The notes below the pieces were generated by a model. That model was given only the letters and a program-made list of their open reading frames with translations. It had not been told where the DNA came from and made no database searches. From Hirsutella rhossiliensis (taxonomy: Eukaryota > Ascomycota > Sordariomycetes > Hypocreales > Ophiocordycipitaceae), in the NCBI RefSeq assembly GCF_020360975.1, contig NW_025408679.1, forward strand, positions 1,550,001 through 1,614,000: a DNA stretch of 64,000 bases. The letters run 5' to 3'. Positions within the stretch are counted from its first letter, which is position 1. Each line of letters opens with the position of its first letter. The position numbers and the translations under genes were made by a program. Shown here one piece after another: positions 55,801-64,000 of the stretch.

Positions 55801-56565
55801 AACTGGGAAGAGCTGTTGCCAGCGGCCATGATGGCCATCAACAATCACAACTCGACGTCGACAGGCCTGAGCCCGTTCTTTATCACGCATGGGTATCATG
55901 TTGACCCGATACAAGTCAAGGAGAAGTTACGGACGGACGGAAGGTCCCCAGTGACCAGGGCTGAAAGCATTGTGCAACGATTTCGAGAGGCAACGGAATG
56001 GGCCCAGGCGGCAATTGCGTCAGCGCAAGAGCAGCAAGAGAAGAACGCCAATTCGCGAAGACAGCCGTCAGACCAGTTCAAGCCTGGAGACAAGGTATGG
56101 CTGCGACTTCGCAACATCCGATCCAATCGGCCATCCAAGAAGCTCGATTGGCTGTCGGCCAAGTACACCGTCCTGGAGACCATTGGGTCACACGCGTGCA
56201 GGCTGGACACGCCTCCGGGAATACACAACGTGTTCCACGTGTCGCTCTTACGCTTAGCAGCGGACGATCCGCTACCGTCACAGACGTCGGATGACTACCG
56301 CCCACCGGCCATTTTGACGGACGATGGCGAGCTGTGGGAAGTGGAAGAGATTCTGGACAGGAAGAAAGTCGGGAGAGAGTGGAAAGTGTTGGTGAAATGG
56401 GTCGGATGGATAGGTCCGACGTGGGAGCCAGTCAAGTACGTCGCAGACACAATAGCACTGGCTAGGTATGAAGAAGTTCATGGGAAAGTTGGATCGAAAC
56501 CACCCCAATCGAAACGATCGAAACGGGGAGGAAGGAGGGGTTATTGTAACGGGCTGAGCCCGTGA
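52823..56565 (+). pseudogene. Gypsy pol: protease, RT, RNase H, integrase, chromodomain
   Basis: After a short open stretch in the minus-one frame, the retropepsin-like region shows TTAFVDCGCLCYGTIS (about 52935). The 53042 ORF carries protease end and RT start ([40 protein letters not shown]). One-base breaks lie near 53734, 53883 and 53965. The 53843-55282 ORF has the RT site YIDDILIYSS (54028), YLGFIVEAGKG, RNase H ETDSSGYVTGGAL and DKELLAIIRCLEHW. The 55192-56565 ORF is integrase: HDSTLAGHPG with CDVCGRSN, IDFVTDLP, IVTDRGTQFTS, HPETDGATERANQEVERYL (Asp, Asp, Glu). A chromodomain ends it (WEVEEILDRKKVGREWKVLV, KWVGWIGPTWEP, about 56335-56480), which in this family directs insertion to marked chromatin. 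Confidence 0.9.
56521..56540 (+). promoter_or_regulatory. Polypurine tract
   Basis: A nearly pure A/G run (one C) four bases before the 3' LTR, where plus-strand DNA synthesis would start. Confidence 0.6.
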
Positions 56566-56729
56566 GGGTCTCGGCTCCGCTCTCGACAAGACCCACCGGA
56601 GCTCCGCTTATAAGCTCGTGCCATCTTCGAGAGCTTTCCTTTTCTTTTCTTCTTCTTTTCTCCTTAGCTTTAGGATACTCGTCGCAGTCGCTCAGCTAGT
56701 TGTCAACACACTCAGTTGAGACCGTTACA
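56545..56729 (+). repeat. 3' LTR of the gypsy element
   Basis: Identical to the 5' LTR outside the T/C tract at about 56637-56660. Flanking bases to the right are ATACT. Confidence 0.95.
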
Positions 56730-56799
56730 ATACTATTGAACAAGATGGTATAGATATAAGTTTTAATACACCTGTCTGCTTACTCGGTCCAAGGGCGGC

Positions 56800-59359
56800 T
56801 GTCTTGTTTTTGAACTTTCTGCTTGTGCTAGTCTTGCCAGCCGCTACCCGATCTCCCTGCATTCATGGTTTGGTAGACTAACCGCCTTGCTCTCAGGGAC
56901 AGGTTGTGTAGCATTCTTTGGACGTCCTCGAAGGCTCGTTGTGATCTTGGGATCGAGAATTCGGCGGTAGGGGTTGCGCGAGGTGGGCTGCCTTAGGTGC
57001 CACCGAGGGTGGACGTCCCATTTCGTCAAGATCGCCCCTGCTTCCAATTTGTTATAGATTGTATGACGGCAAGGAATCCCCAGCTGCGGAGAGATAGTAC
57101 AGTCTTCGTTGCAACCTCCGATCGGCTCCGGCCAGGACAGGAACCGCTTGGTGTCGATCTTAGAGCATGGCGGTGTTCCTTAGCGAGCAGATTGAGTCCT
57201 GGCTGGGACATCACTATGCGAAGCACTCCCAGGTACTCTGACCCCGGGCCAGAGTATGTTCGTGAGGTCAGTACTTCGTCTTGCGAGCAGTTATCAGTGA
57301 AGTCTCGCTCCTGATCGATTAGCATACCCTCAATCGCCTCAACAAGCCCATGAAAATTGCTCATTCCGTTGAGTAGATAACTTTTGATATTGTTGTTGCT
57401 GGCCTCGGTACCGGAGGTCACCCGAACCCCGAAATTGCGGTATTTCTTGATGAAGCAATGAGCCTACTGCGCGCTTATGGGCAAATAGGTCTTGTAAAGA
57501 TACGTTAGAATAGCCTGCTGGTCATTGAACTCTTCGCACAGGCGCACCCATGCCTTCTCGTAATTTTGCTTGGTCTGTGCGAAGACCACATACTTCCATA
57601 GCTCAAGGACGCCCCGGTAGCTGTGAGGCACAGGCGCGGGGCGGCCGTTCTTTAAAGGCGGGTCACCATGTCTCCCTACCGCGAGGACAGCGTCTATATC
57701 CCCCGAAGTCAACGCTATCTGCGTCTGTCCACTGCCAGAGCTACCACCGTCGCTATCGCTCTCTTCCTTTGCGTTCTTCCACTTCCGTTTGGCATTGAGA
57801 AGAACGTTGGAGTTGATATGGTGGATACATATTTGTTGTTGGCTGTCGGGGAACTGGTTATCCAATGCTGCCTTCATCTGCTGATCGTAGTCGGTGATAA
57901 CGACTTCAGGTAGCGGAATCTCATGTTTCTCACTCAATTTCTTGATCCCTTCTGCGAGGAATTGGAACCCTTCACGTTTCTCGTTATCGATCAGACCGAA
58001 CGCGGCATTGTAGACAGACTTTAGGCAAGTCTGGCCTGTAACCTGGAAGAGCGGTAGCTTGAATCGATTCGTATTATACGTGTTGTCAAAGCTCATTATT
58101 TCCGGAAAGCGTTTCCACATTCGGAGACAGAATGGAAAGGTCCATATTAGGCCAACAAGGCGACCAGGTTCTGTCGCTGACCACTTGACGATATATGGAA
58201 TGTCCCTCTCGTCAAAGAGCTTGATCAAGCGGCCGTTGAGCCCAATCCGCCAAGCTTCTCGCGGCGCAAAAGTGCTCGGGCATTGTATATGTCCTTTCTC
58301 GTGTAGAGCATGCCGGGTGCTTTTCTCTGACGATGCCGCGTATATCGCGCGCCCTTATCCCGACTCGTCGGCTTATCACTTCGATTGTGGCCTTGACAGA
58401 TTCAGTAAGCCTCCGATGAACTGGATGGGCCGAGAGACTCATACTGCAGTCGTGGTTGTGTTGGCGGTGCTGCGGATTGGAAAACGCCCGTAGAGTCCAC
58501 ATATAGTCGTCCTGTTCCAGGGCCCCCGCAATAATTTTCCACTTACAACCACACTTGCGGGACCGTTTTTGGCGAAGACTTGCGCTCCTAGACGGGCGAG
58601 GCTCGCCGTACCGGTCACACTGAAACACGTATCGGGTTTTCCGCGCTTGACTGCCGGAGCCGTTATGCCTGACAACCCCAAATCCGTTTTCTTTTGCGAA
58701 CTCGTTGACTTGGAATTGAAGGGCATCAATCGATAAAGCGGCAGGGCCAGGAATTGGCGGATTAGGGATAGGTGCAGAGGTACTTTGACTGCTAGACTCT
58801 GCATCGGAAATGCCATTCCATTCTTCATATCCCTCTTGCTCTCCGCTTGGTTGCTCCAGCGGCGACGGTGATAAGGGCGACGTCGATGGGCTGAGGATGT
58901 CTGAAGCAACTCGCCGAGGACCAAGTCTACGGCAATTCTTGGCCAATTCAAGAGCCAGTTCTGTGTCAAACTTGGCTTGCTCTTGAGCGAAATACAAGGC
59001 GGACTGGAAGCGAACGGTGCTACCGATGTACTTGTCGGTGTCTTTCGATTTCGTCTGCTCGCGCAAGCACGCTCTCTCCGGCTTGTCGGGGCCTGGAATC
59101 ACCGGGTAAATAACCGCCTGGCGCCGCCGCCGCGGAAACAGTCGTCCAAGAATATTCGTGATTGCCGCAAAACCCAATACGGTTCATCGACTCCGCGATT
59201 GCCATGCGGCTTAGGCAGACTGCTGAAATAGTTTTCTGGCCATATCGCAAACAGATTGTATAAGGAATTATTGTCTCCATCGCCGTAGTGAAGCCCAGGG
59301 TCGAACAGAGCACGCGATGTTTGTGTCTGGCCGCCGCCAGGAGACAGGATGGTGGTCAT
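56800..59359 (-). pseudogene. MULE transposase (FAR1-like), frame-broken
   Basis: The ATG at 59359 starts MTTILSPGGGQTQTSRALF. The next frame (59177-58212) has a FAR1/WRKY-like zinc domain with GCKWKIIAGAL and HRQHNHDCS. The frame breaks twice around 58290-58215. The MULE catalytic domain (58228-57464) includes IMSFDNTYNTNRFKLPLFQV (first Asp), PEVVITDYDQQMKAALDNQF (second Asp) and QQICIHHINSNVLLNAKRKW. An in-frame TAG at 57464 is followed, without frame change, by VTSGTEASNNNIKSYLLNGM (third acid region). The remaining part (HPRWHLRQPTSRNPYRRI) is near 56990. It is an inactive copy. Confidence 0.8.
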
Positions 59360-59545
59360 ATCGCTACTCCTAGTATTGTTGAAATGGAGAAGATTCGAAA
59401 TTCTAGGATAGCTACAGATAGCTGCCTTTTTCTAGCCAGAAGAATGGCTGGGGAAGTAATGGTTGGAACGAAAAGTTCCAAAACCAGCCATGCACTGGAA
59501 GGGGCATGGTGCATGGCAGTGGAATGTATCCATGCCAGATTTAGG

Positions 59546-59595
59546 GGGTCAGCCACACGGCGTCCGTAAGGCGGCGTCTGTAGGAAAGTGGTTCG
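59546..59595. repeat. Right TIR of the MULE
   Basis: Inverted copy of the left TIR, about 190 bp upstream of the transposase start. Confidence 0.8.
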
Positions 59596-60082
59596 AGAAA
59601 CTTCCGGACTTGGTAGTACGTTTCGTATCTCGGGTGACCGCAACGTCGTTGTAAATGCGGTTTGCCCTCGCTTTTCACCACCACACTCGCTGGGACGACG
59701 TTGTGATGCTCAAACAGGCAAACTTTTTCTGTCAAGTTACAATCGAGCTCGACTCCCCAGCTATTTTCGGAGCTGCCTGACGCCTGCGCTAGACTCTTGA
59801 TCTCTGGCGACTGAAACCCTAGATCTTGGCCAATTTCGCAAAATCATGTATTGTTCCTTCGTGTGCTTCCTCTGCTAGCGGTCTTGCAATAAGTCTACTA
59901 TATCTTCTTGCTGAGGGTTTGGGTAATTTGAGAAAGTTTCGCAAGGCAAACATCCACAAGAACTGAATCGCCTCGTCGAAGGACACGGTTGATGCTGTTC
60001 CTCGCACCAGCTGCTGTTGTTGGCGACTCTGTTCGTTAAAGTTATACTGAAGGGCGGTACGAATTGTTGTTCTGCTTAATTT
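59596..60082. other. Intergenic, no gene seen
   Basis: Flank between the MULE and the 3' end of the F-box gene; no signal recognised. Confidence 0.4.
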
Positions 60083-61892
60083 TCACCCCGACACTACAAA
60101 GAACTCATTTATGCTATCTCTGCTCAGTAGGCTCCAGCGCGCCTCGCCTCGGTCCCAGTCATGTCCGGCCACGTCCGCCGCGAGACCGTACCTGCTCACC
60201 GGACAACTGCTCGAAGCTACCCCAGCGCCTGGCATTCTGTGGGAGTCAATGCAGGTAAAGTCCCAGGTATTAATGTCGTTGCTCTTGCTAAATACTTCAA
60301 GGATCTGTGTTGGAGGCGCATCTGCTTCCTGCTGGACAAAGGGGGGACAATTACAGTTGAGGCGATTTTTTTTGTTCAGGCTGAAACTCGGCTGATTGGG
60401 TGGTATGGCGACAGCAGGAATTGAAGTTAGCGACATGCGCATCGAAGGTGGGCTGGCGATAGAGGAGCTACAGCCTCGACTGATTCGGGTTCTTCCTAGC
60501 TTTGAGATCGGCCACGACAATCGTGAAAGCTTGTTAGGGAAGCTGACGTCGTTAACGTATAGTCTGTGTATGCTGGGCAGACCTCCAGAAAGGATGGAAG
60601 ACGCGAGGTATGAATAATAGCCAGGCGCTGTGTATGGACCCGCGTCTGGCGTTTCGGAAATCTCGAAACGCAACGTCTTCAGCTTCGCCGATGCTAGCAG
60701 TTGAGGCCACTTCGCGCTCGGGAAAGGCTCCGAAACCTTTGCCTGGAAAGCCAAGGTCCTCAAGCTTGGTGTCACTACCAAGACCTCTTGCAGCTGCGAC
60801 GACTGGACGCCCGTGTCCTCGAGAGTTAGGACCTTAAGCGCGTTTTGGGTCTCATATGAAGATAAGTACTTGATCAAACCGACAGTAGTCATCCTAGGCG
60901 TATCCTTCAGTATCAGCTCTTCCAATGCGACCAGCGGAGGGAGACCGTCGTCAAAGGCCATCAGCTCATCGGAAAAGCTGTGTGTCTTTGTGACCTTGAG
61001 AGCCCGGAGGCGGGTTAGAGATGCGAGGACAGCCCGCATCGCCAAGGGGTCGACGTCAAGGCTGTTGAGCTCCAGAACCTCGAGCCATAGCCACACCTGC
61101 TGAGAGGCCAAACCGACAAGCCAACACTCAGATCCCCGAGAATATGCGATTTTGCGGAGCTTACAGCACCGCACCTGCACCTCGCGCCTGAGCATGGCGT
61201 TATTGGGCTCATCAGTAAACATTCTCTCAGGTAGGTCAACATATTGCAGATTAGGCAGCACGGCAATGGTTTGGGCCAACTCGACTTGCCACGATTCGCG
61301 TATCATAAACGGCGTCTTGAGAAATTGGACGACCTTGCCGATACGAATTGGATCTTCACGTACTGTCCGTCGGAAGAGCCTCAATCTCGCTAGTGCCGGA
61401 TTTGTCGGGATGCCGTTGCGGTCGAGGTGTGAAGTCTTCTTACGCTTTTCAGCTAGATGGGCCTCGAGCCTGCAATAGTGCACCATGTCTATTCGAACGC
61501 TGTGATAACTGGAAACCAGAGACTGTGCATAAGACTGGTGTCTCAACAGACAAAGAGGGTTTGCGGCTTTGCAAAACGTACAGGACCATGGTCGCATTGG
61601 CTCGCCACGTTCGACTGACTTGAGCGCAGTGAGACAAATTTCTCAGGTCGCACAGCATGCATCCACCGTCGCCGATACTCCCCTCGCACGTGTCGTAGCT
61701 CTCATCACGCGAGTGCGGGCACACAAAGGAGAATATATATTGCAGGATGGCCGGGAGGATCTGCGTGAGCGGTCCGGCTAATGCTCCACGTGGCGGAATC
61801 AGTGGCGGCTCCGGCTTAGGGAGGCGGACCCCGTCAGGACAAGGCGACGCAACAACAATCTTCTTGTCACGTTTTCGAAAGGGCAGTTTCAT
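60083..61892 (-). CDS. F-box / leucine-rich repeat protein, two exons
   Basis: Exon 1 is 61892-61582, an 82-bp intron (GTACGT...CAG) occupies 61581-61500, and exon 2 is 61499-60083, together 575 residues in one frame. Exon 1 has a basic N-terminus and an F-box-like segment (LTQILPAILQYIFSFVCP, then LRNLSHCAQVSRTWRANATM). Exon 2 has RIDMVHYCRLEAHLAEKRKK, LRLFRRTVREDPIRIGKVVQ and a series of leucine-rich repeats (LTRLRALKVTKT, LVALEELILKDTPRM, ALKVLTLEDTGVQ, LKTLRFEISETP). F-box proteins recruit substrates to SCF ubiquitin ligases; the LRRs would hold the substrate, which is unknown. The frame is undamaged, so it is probably a live gene and a useful control for sequence quality. Confidence 0.8.
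61500..61581 (-). other. Intron of the F-box gene
   Basis: GTACGT donor, CAG acceptor, 82 bp. Removal joins ...ANATMVL in phase to VRIDMVHYC. The unspliced exon 1 frame would run into unrelated sequence. Confidence 0.75.
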
Positions 61893-63679
61893 GATTCAGC
61901 CAACTATGATCACGAAAAACTAGCAGGTCATATTCCGTCAGATAAGAGAAATAATAACGCCAATTGCTTTAAAGTCATGTTGCAATCGACAAGGGAAGAA
62001 ACGTACCTTTTCGCAAAGCAGTTTATGCTCCCGGTTATTGCGGAGCAGCGGTGGCAGTGCGTGAAGAAAGGGGAGCTGAAGAAGACGCAAGGTATATGTT
62101 GAGCCAGCATTGCACGTTCCCTGCAGTCTGGGCCTCACGTGCTGCACTGGCTCCAATGGGTATGGCGGATGTTTATAGAAATCACGAACGGCATGTGCGA
62201 GAGTCAACTTTTGCTCGCTAGGCTCCAAAACTTTCCGGGCTCCCAAACTCACCAGCGAACCAGCAAGGTCTCAAAACTGGCGCAGCAGAAGCAGCCGTCA
62301 AAGGGCTGACTCCGACCACAGCAATTGACAGGTGTCTTCGGCGAATCAATTTTTCAAATGGCTGTTTGCAGGGAGTTCGCTCCAGCTCAACGACTAATTC
62401 TTCCCTGCGCCCGGCCCCGATGCCTAAACTTGACGACAGCCAATTCTCTACTTTCGGTGCATCTTTCGGCAAACCTTGGCAAAAAATACCTTTCTGGATG
62501 CCAGTACAGTACTGTATTGACTGTGCAACATGATTCACTCCCTTTGAAATTAGGGATCTCATGCCCTCCGAGACCTCTATTCGACCTTATGCCGGCTTAT
62601 TGACTGTGGCCGCGAGATGGGCCGGGAGGGGACCCAGAGAGCAAGTCGTACCTAGATGACGTTGAAGATCTTTTTTTAGATCGTACACCGGCATGAACAA
62701 AAGGTTACACCTGCAAAGCGCACACAACGAAACAGAGAGTGAAGAACGGGGGCCAAATCGTTCAATTCATTGATCTCTGACGGCCTCCTTAAGGGGCTAT
62801 GCTAACCTGCTTTTATAACCGCGAGATGACTCCCGGCCCCGTGCTTTTTCTCTGGAATAGTCAATTCAGCCAGTAGTTGGAATCACCAGCCACCTACCAG
62901 GGTCAAGCACTTCAGGCGCGTGAAAACAATGGCATGACTCTTACACAAGACGTGGCATCCATAGTTTTTGATTCGCTCCTTTTTCTTTTTGACCCACGGG
63001 TACATCCGCACGAAGGCGGAAGCCAAGTCTCTTAACAAAGCCCGGCCTTCAATTGAGGCGCACTTTAAAACGACGTCTGGTTTGCAACACGAAACAAAGC
63101 CAATTCCAGTCCACCCTAGAGGACAGCTATCCTTTCCTCCGGGTTCCTCGCGAGCCCCGGGTAACAGGCCTTCGGTTGGCTACACCATGCTCGGAGCGGC
63201 ACACGAACTGGACAACCAAGCCTATTTCTCTGCAACTTGGCAGAAGCATTCGAGACAGATGCATTCTAACACATAAGATACTGTATCAGCAGGTCCGATA
63301 CTTCGGCAGCCGCCAGACTTAAATGTCAAGGGTACATGCCGGTCCTCTATGTTCTTTCATGTGATGACGGTTATCATCTCACCGGACGACGCCGGTCCGA
63401 AGTGGTGTTGTTCATGTCATTGGTCTGCGTCAAATGGAAATCTTGAGCGGCCATACATGGCCCCGCCGGAACGTCATTTATGTTGTAAAGTTGGCTACAG
63501 ACGTGTCAACCTCCGCCCGTAGTACATGACTTTCCGACGCTTCTTGTTCATCGACTTCCAATACTTCTGAGGTGCTCATTGGCGAGCGTTGCGGATGAAC
63601 CGAAGAGCCCGAGAGGACATCATTCGTTCTAAAGTCTTCAGGGCCCTTCTGCACGGCCCTATAACTCCTTTCCTGGTCA
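61893..63679. other. Intergenic, no gene seen
   Basis: Likely promoter of the F-box gene on the left. The ORFs at 62218-62562 and 62968-63322 have no family-like features. No repeat or RNA gene was recognised. Confidence 0.4.
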
Positions 63680-63937
63680 TCAATTAGCTTCTATCTCAAT
63701 CTCCAGCATGGCAGATTGACGTACTATTTCAAGCACTGACGGTCGGAAAGAAGGAGATGATGAATATTCGAAATATCTACCATGTCTAGCACAGAAGTAG
63801 ATATCGACATCGTACTTCGATCGCAACGTGTCCAGTCTCTTCATCACATTGCGCAAGCTTCTCGACACGTTCTCACTCCTTCGGTCCCTTTTCTGAGGAG
63901 TGGAGGCAACAATTTCGACCATGACTTTTGTTAGCAC
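63680..63937 (-). CDS. Small MADS/SRF-like protein
   Basis: This is an 85-residue ORF. After MLTKVMVEIVAS it reads KRDRRSENVSRSLRNVMKRL, DTLRSKYDVDIYFCARHGRY and FEYSSSPSFRPSVLEIVRQS. The order of a basic helix, a short helix with LxxxYDVDIYF and a strand ending GRYFEYSS resembles the DNA-binding/dimerisation core of MADS-box (SRF-type) proteins. Fungi often carry short divergent MADS-like genes of this form. There is no second domain. The start may be upstream if an intron exists. The function would be DNA binding in the nucleus; confidence is moderate. Confidence 0.5.
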   Translation of the reverse strand: MLTKVMVEIVASTPQKRDRRSENVSRSLRNVMKRLDTLRSKYDVDIYFCARHGRYFEYSSSPSFRPSVLEIVRQSAMLEIEIEAN

Positions 63938-64000
63938 TGGATAACAGTGCCAATGCTCAAGGCCGTAGATGCACGCATCGCGTTATATTTGTCGTTTGAA

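Larger units (their letters stand above)
51014..56729 (+). mobile_element. Ty3/gypsy chromovirus, full length with both LTRs
   Basis: The LTRs of 186 and 185 bp differ only in one pyrimidine tract. Domain order is gag with knuckle, protease, reverse transcriptase, RNase H, integrase and chromodomain. A polypurine run (about 56521-56540) precedes the 3' LTR. The near-identity of the LTRs implies a recent insertion, yet the coding region has several one-base frame breaks. It sits inside the MULE. Confidence 0.95.
50115..59595 (-). mobile_element. MULE (Mutator-like) transposon with a nested gypsy element
   Basis: Fifty-base inverted repeats beginning CGAACCACTTT lie at 50115-50164 and 59546-59595 with three mismatches. 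Between them, on the minus strand, are the transposase N-terminus and core (59359 to about 56800) and its likely C-terminal tail (50627-50373). A gypsy element (51014-56729) and an assembly gap separate the two. No 9-bp target duplication was found. Confidence 0.65.

Noticed and set aside
50106..59604. Nine-base target duplication for the MULE
   Set aside because: The flanks TATGCGCGC (left) and AGAAACTTC (right) do not match, also when shifted by a few bases.
62968..63322. Overlapping plus-strand ORFs near the right edge
   Set aside because: Two frames open over the same DNA with low-complexity, unstructured products and no recognisable start context.

Overview
The window is a piece of a filamentous ascomycete (Pezizomycotina) nuclear genome. 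The evidence is short GT-AG introns with a CTAAT-type branch site (gene at 9586-10162), a fungal-type F-box/leucine-rich gene, a fungal-type bZIP domain, and Tad-like LINEs, Fot/pogo, hAT, MULE and chromodomain Ty3/gypsy elements. The species cannot be named from the sequence. Base composition stays moderate inside the repeats, so there is no obvious heavy RIP-type AT conversion.

Most of the 64 kb is a transposon graveyard with several clear nestings. 1-2046: the end of a polyketide synthase ketoreductase domain cut by a LINE copy that keeps only ORF1 and a 3' tail. 2047-4487: ORF1 and endonuclease of a second LINE. 4488-8010: fragments of two gypsy elements and a copia element around a broken bZIP gene. 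8011-15230: the quietest stretch, with a two-exon membrane-protein gene, a Ser/Thr-rich signal-peptide/TM protein and long gene-free DNA. 15231-18350: the reverse transcriptase half of a LINE, probably the other half of the copy that stops at 4487. 18403-20576: a Fot/pogo element with TIRs and TA target sites. 21382-28480: helicase debris fused to a hAT fragment, two decayed minus-strand hAT elements, and between them the truncated start of a cysteine-rich secreted protein. 29173-31597: two host genes (APH-like kinase; conserved hypothetical) with one-base frame breaks. 33543-36300: a nearly complete hAT. 36915-41622: a long minus-strand LINE with another LINE 3' end inserted in its endonuclease. 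42403-48985: a Fot element with 44-bp perfect TIRs, then a hAT with an exact 8-bp target duplication splitting a LINE RNase H region. 50115-59595: a MULE with 50-bp TIRs whose transposase tail is split by a gypsy element (LTRs 51014-51199 and 56545-56729) next to an assembly gap. 60083-61892: an intact F-box/LRR gene. 63680-63937: a small MADS-like ORF.

The host genes do not form an obvious pathway or cluster. The best-supported mechanistic observation is in the gypsy element: the 12 bases at its primer-binding position are exactly complementary to an internal LTR segment, as in Tf1-type self-primed retrotransposons. Many frame breaks, in host genes and in the gypsy element whose LTRs are almost identical, are single-base losses in short homopolymers. 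Some of the apparent pseudogenes may therefore be consensus-sequence errors. I found no convincing undescribed biological system.
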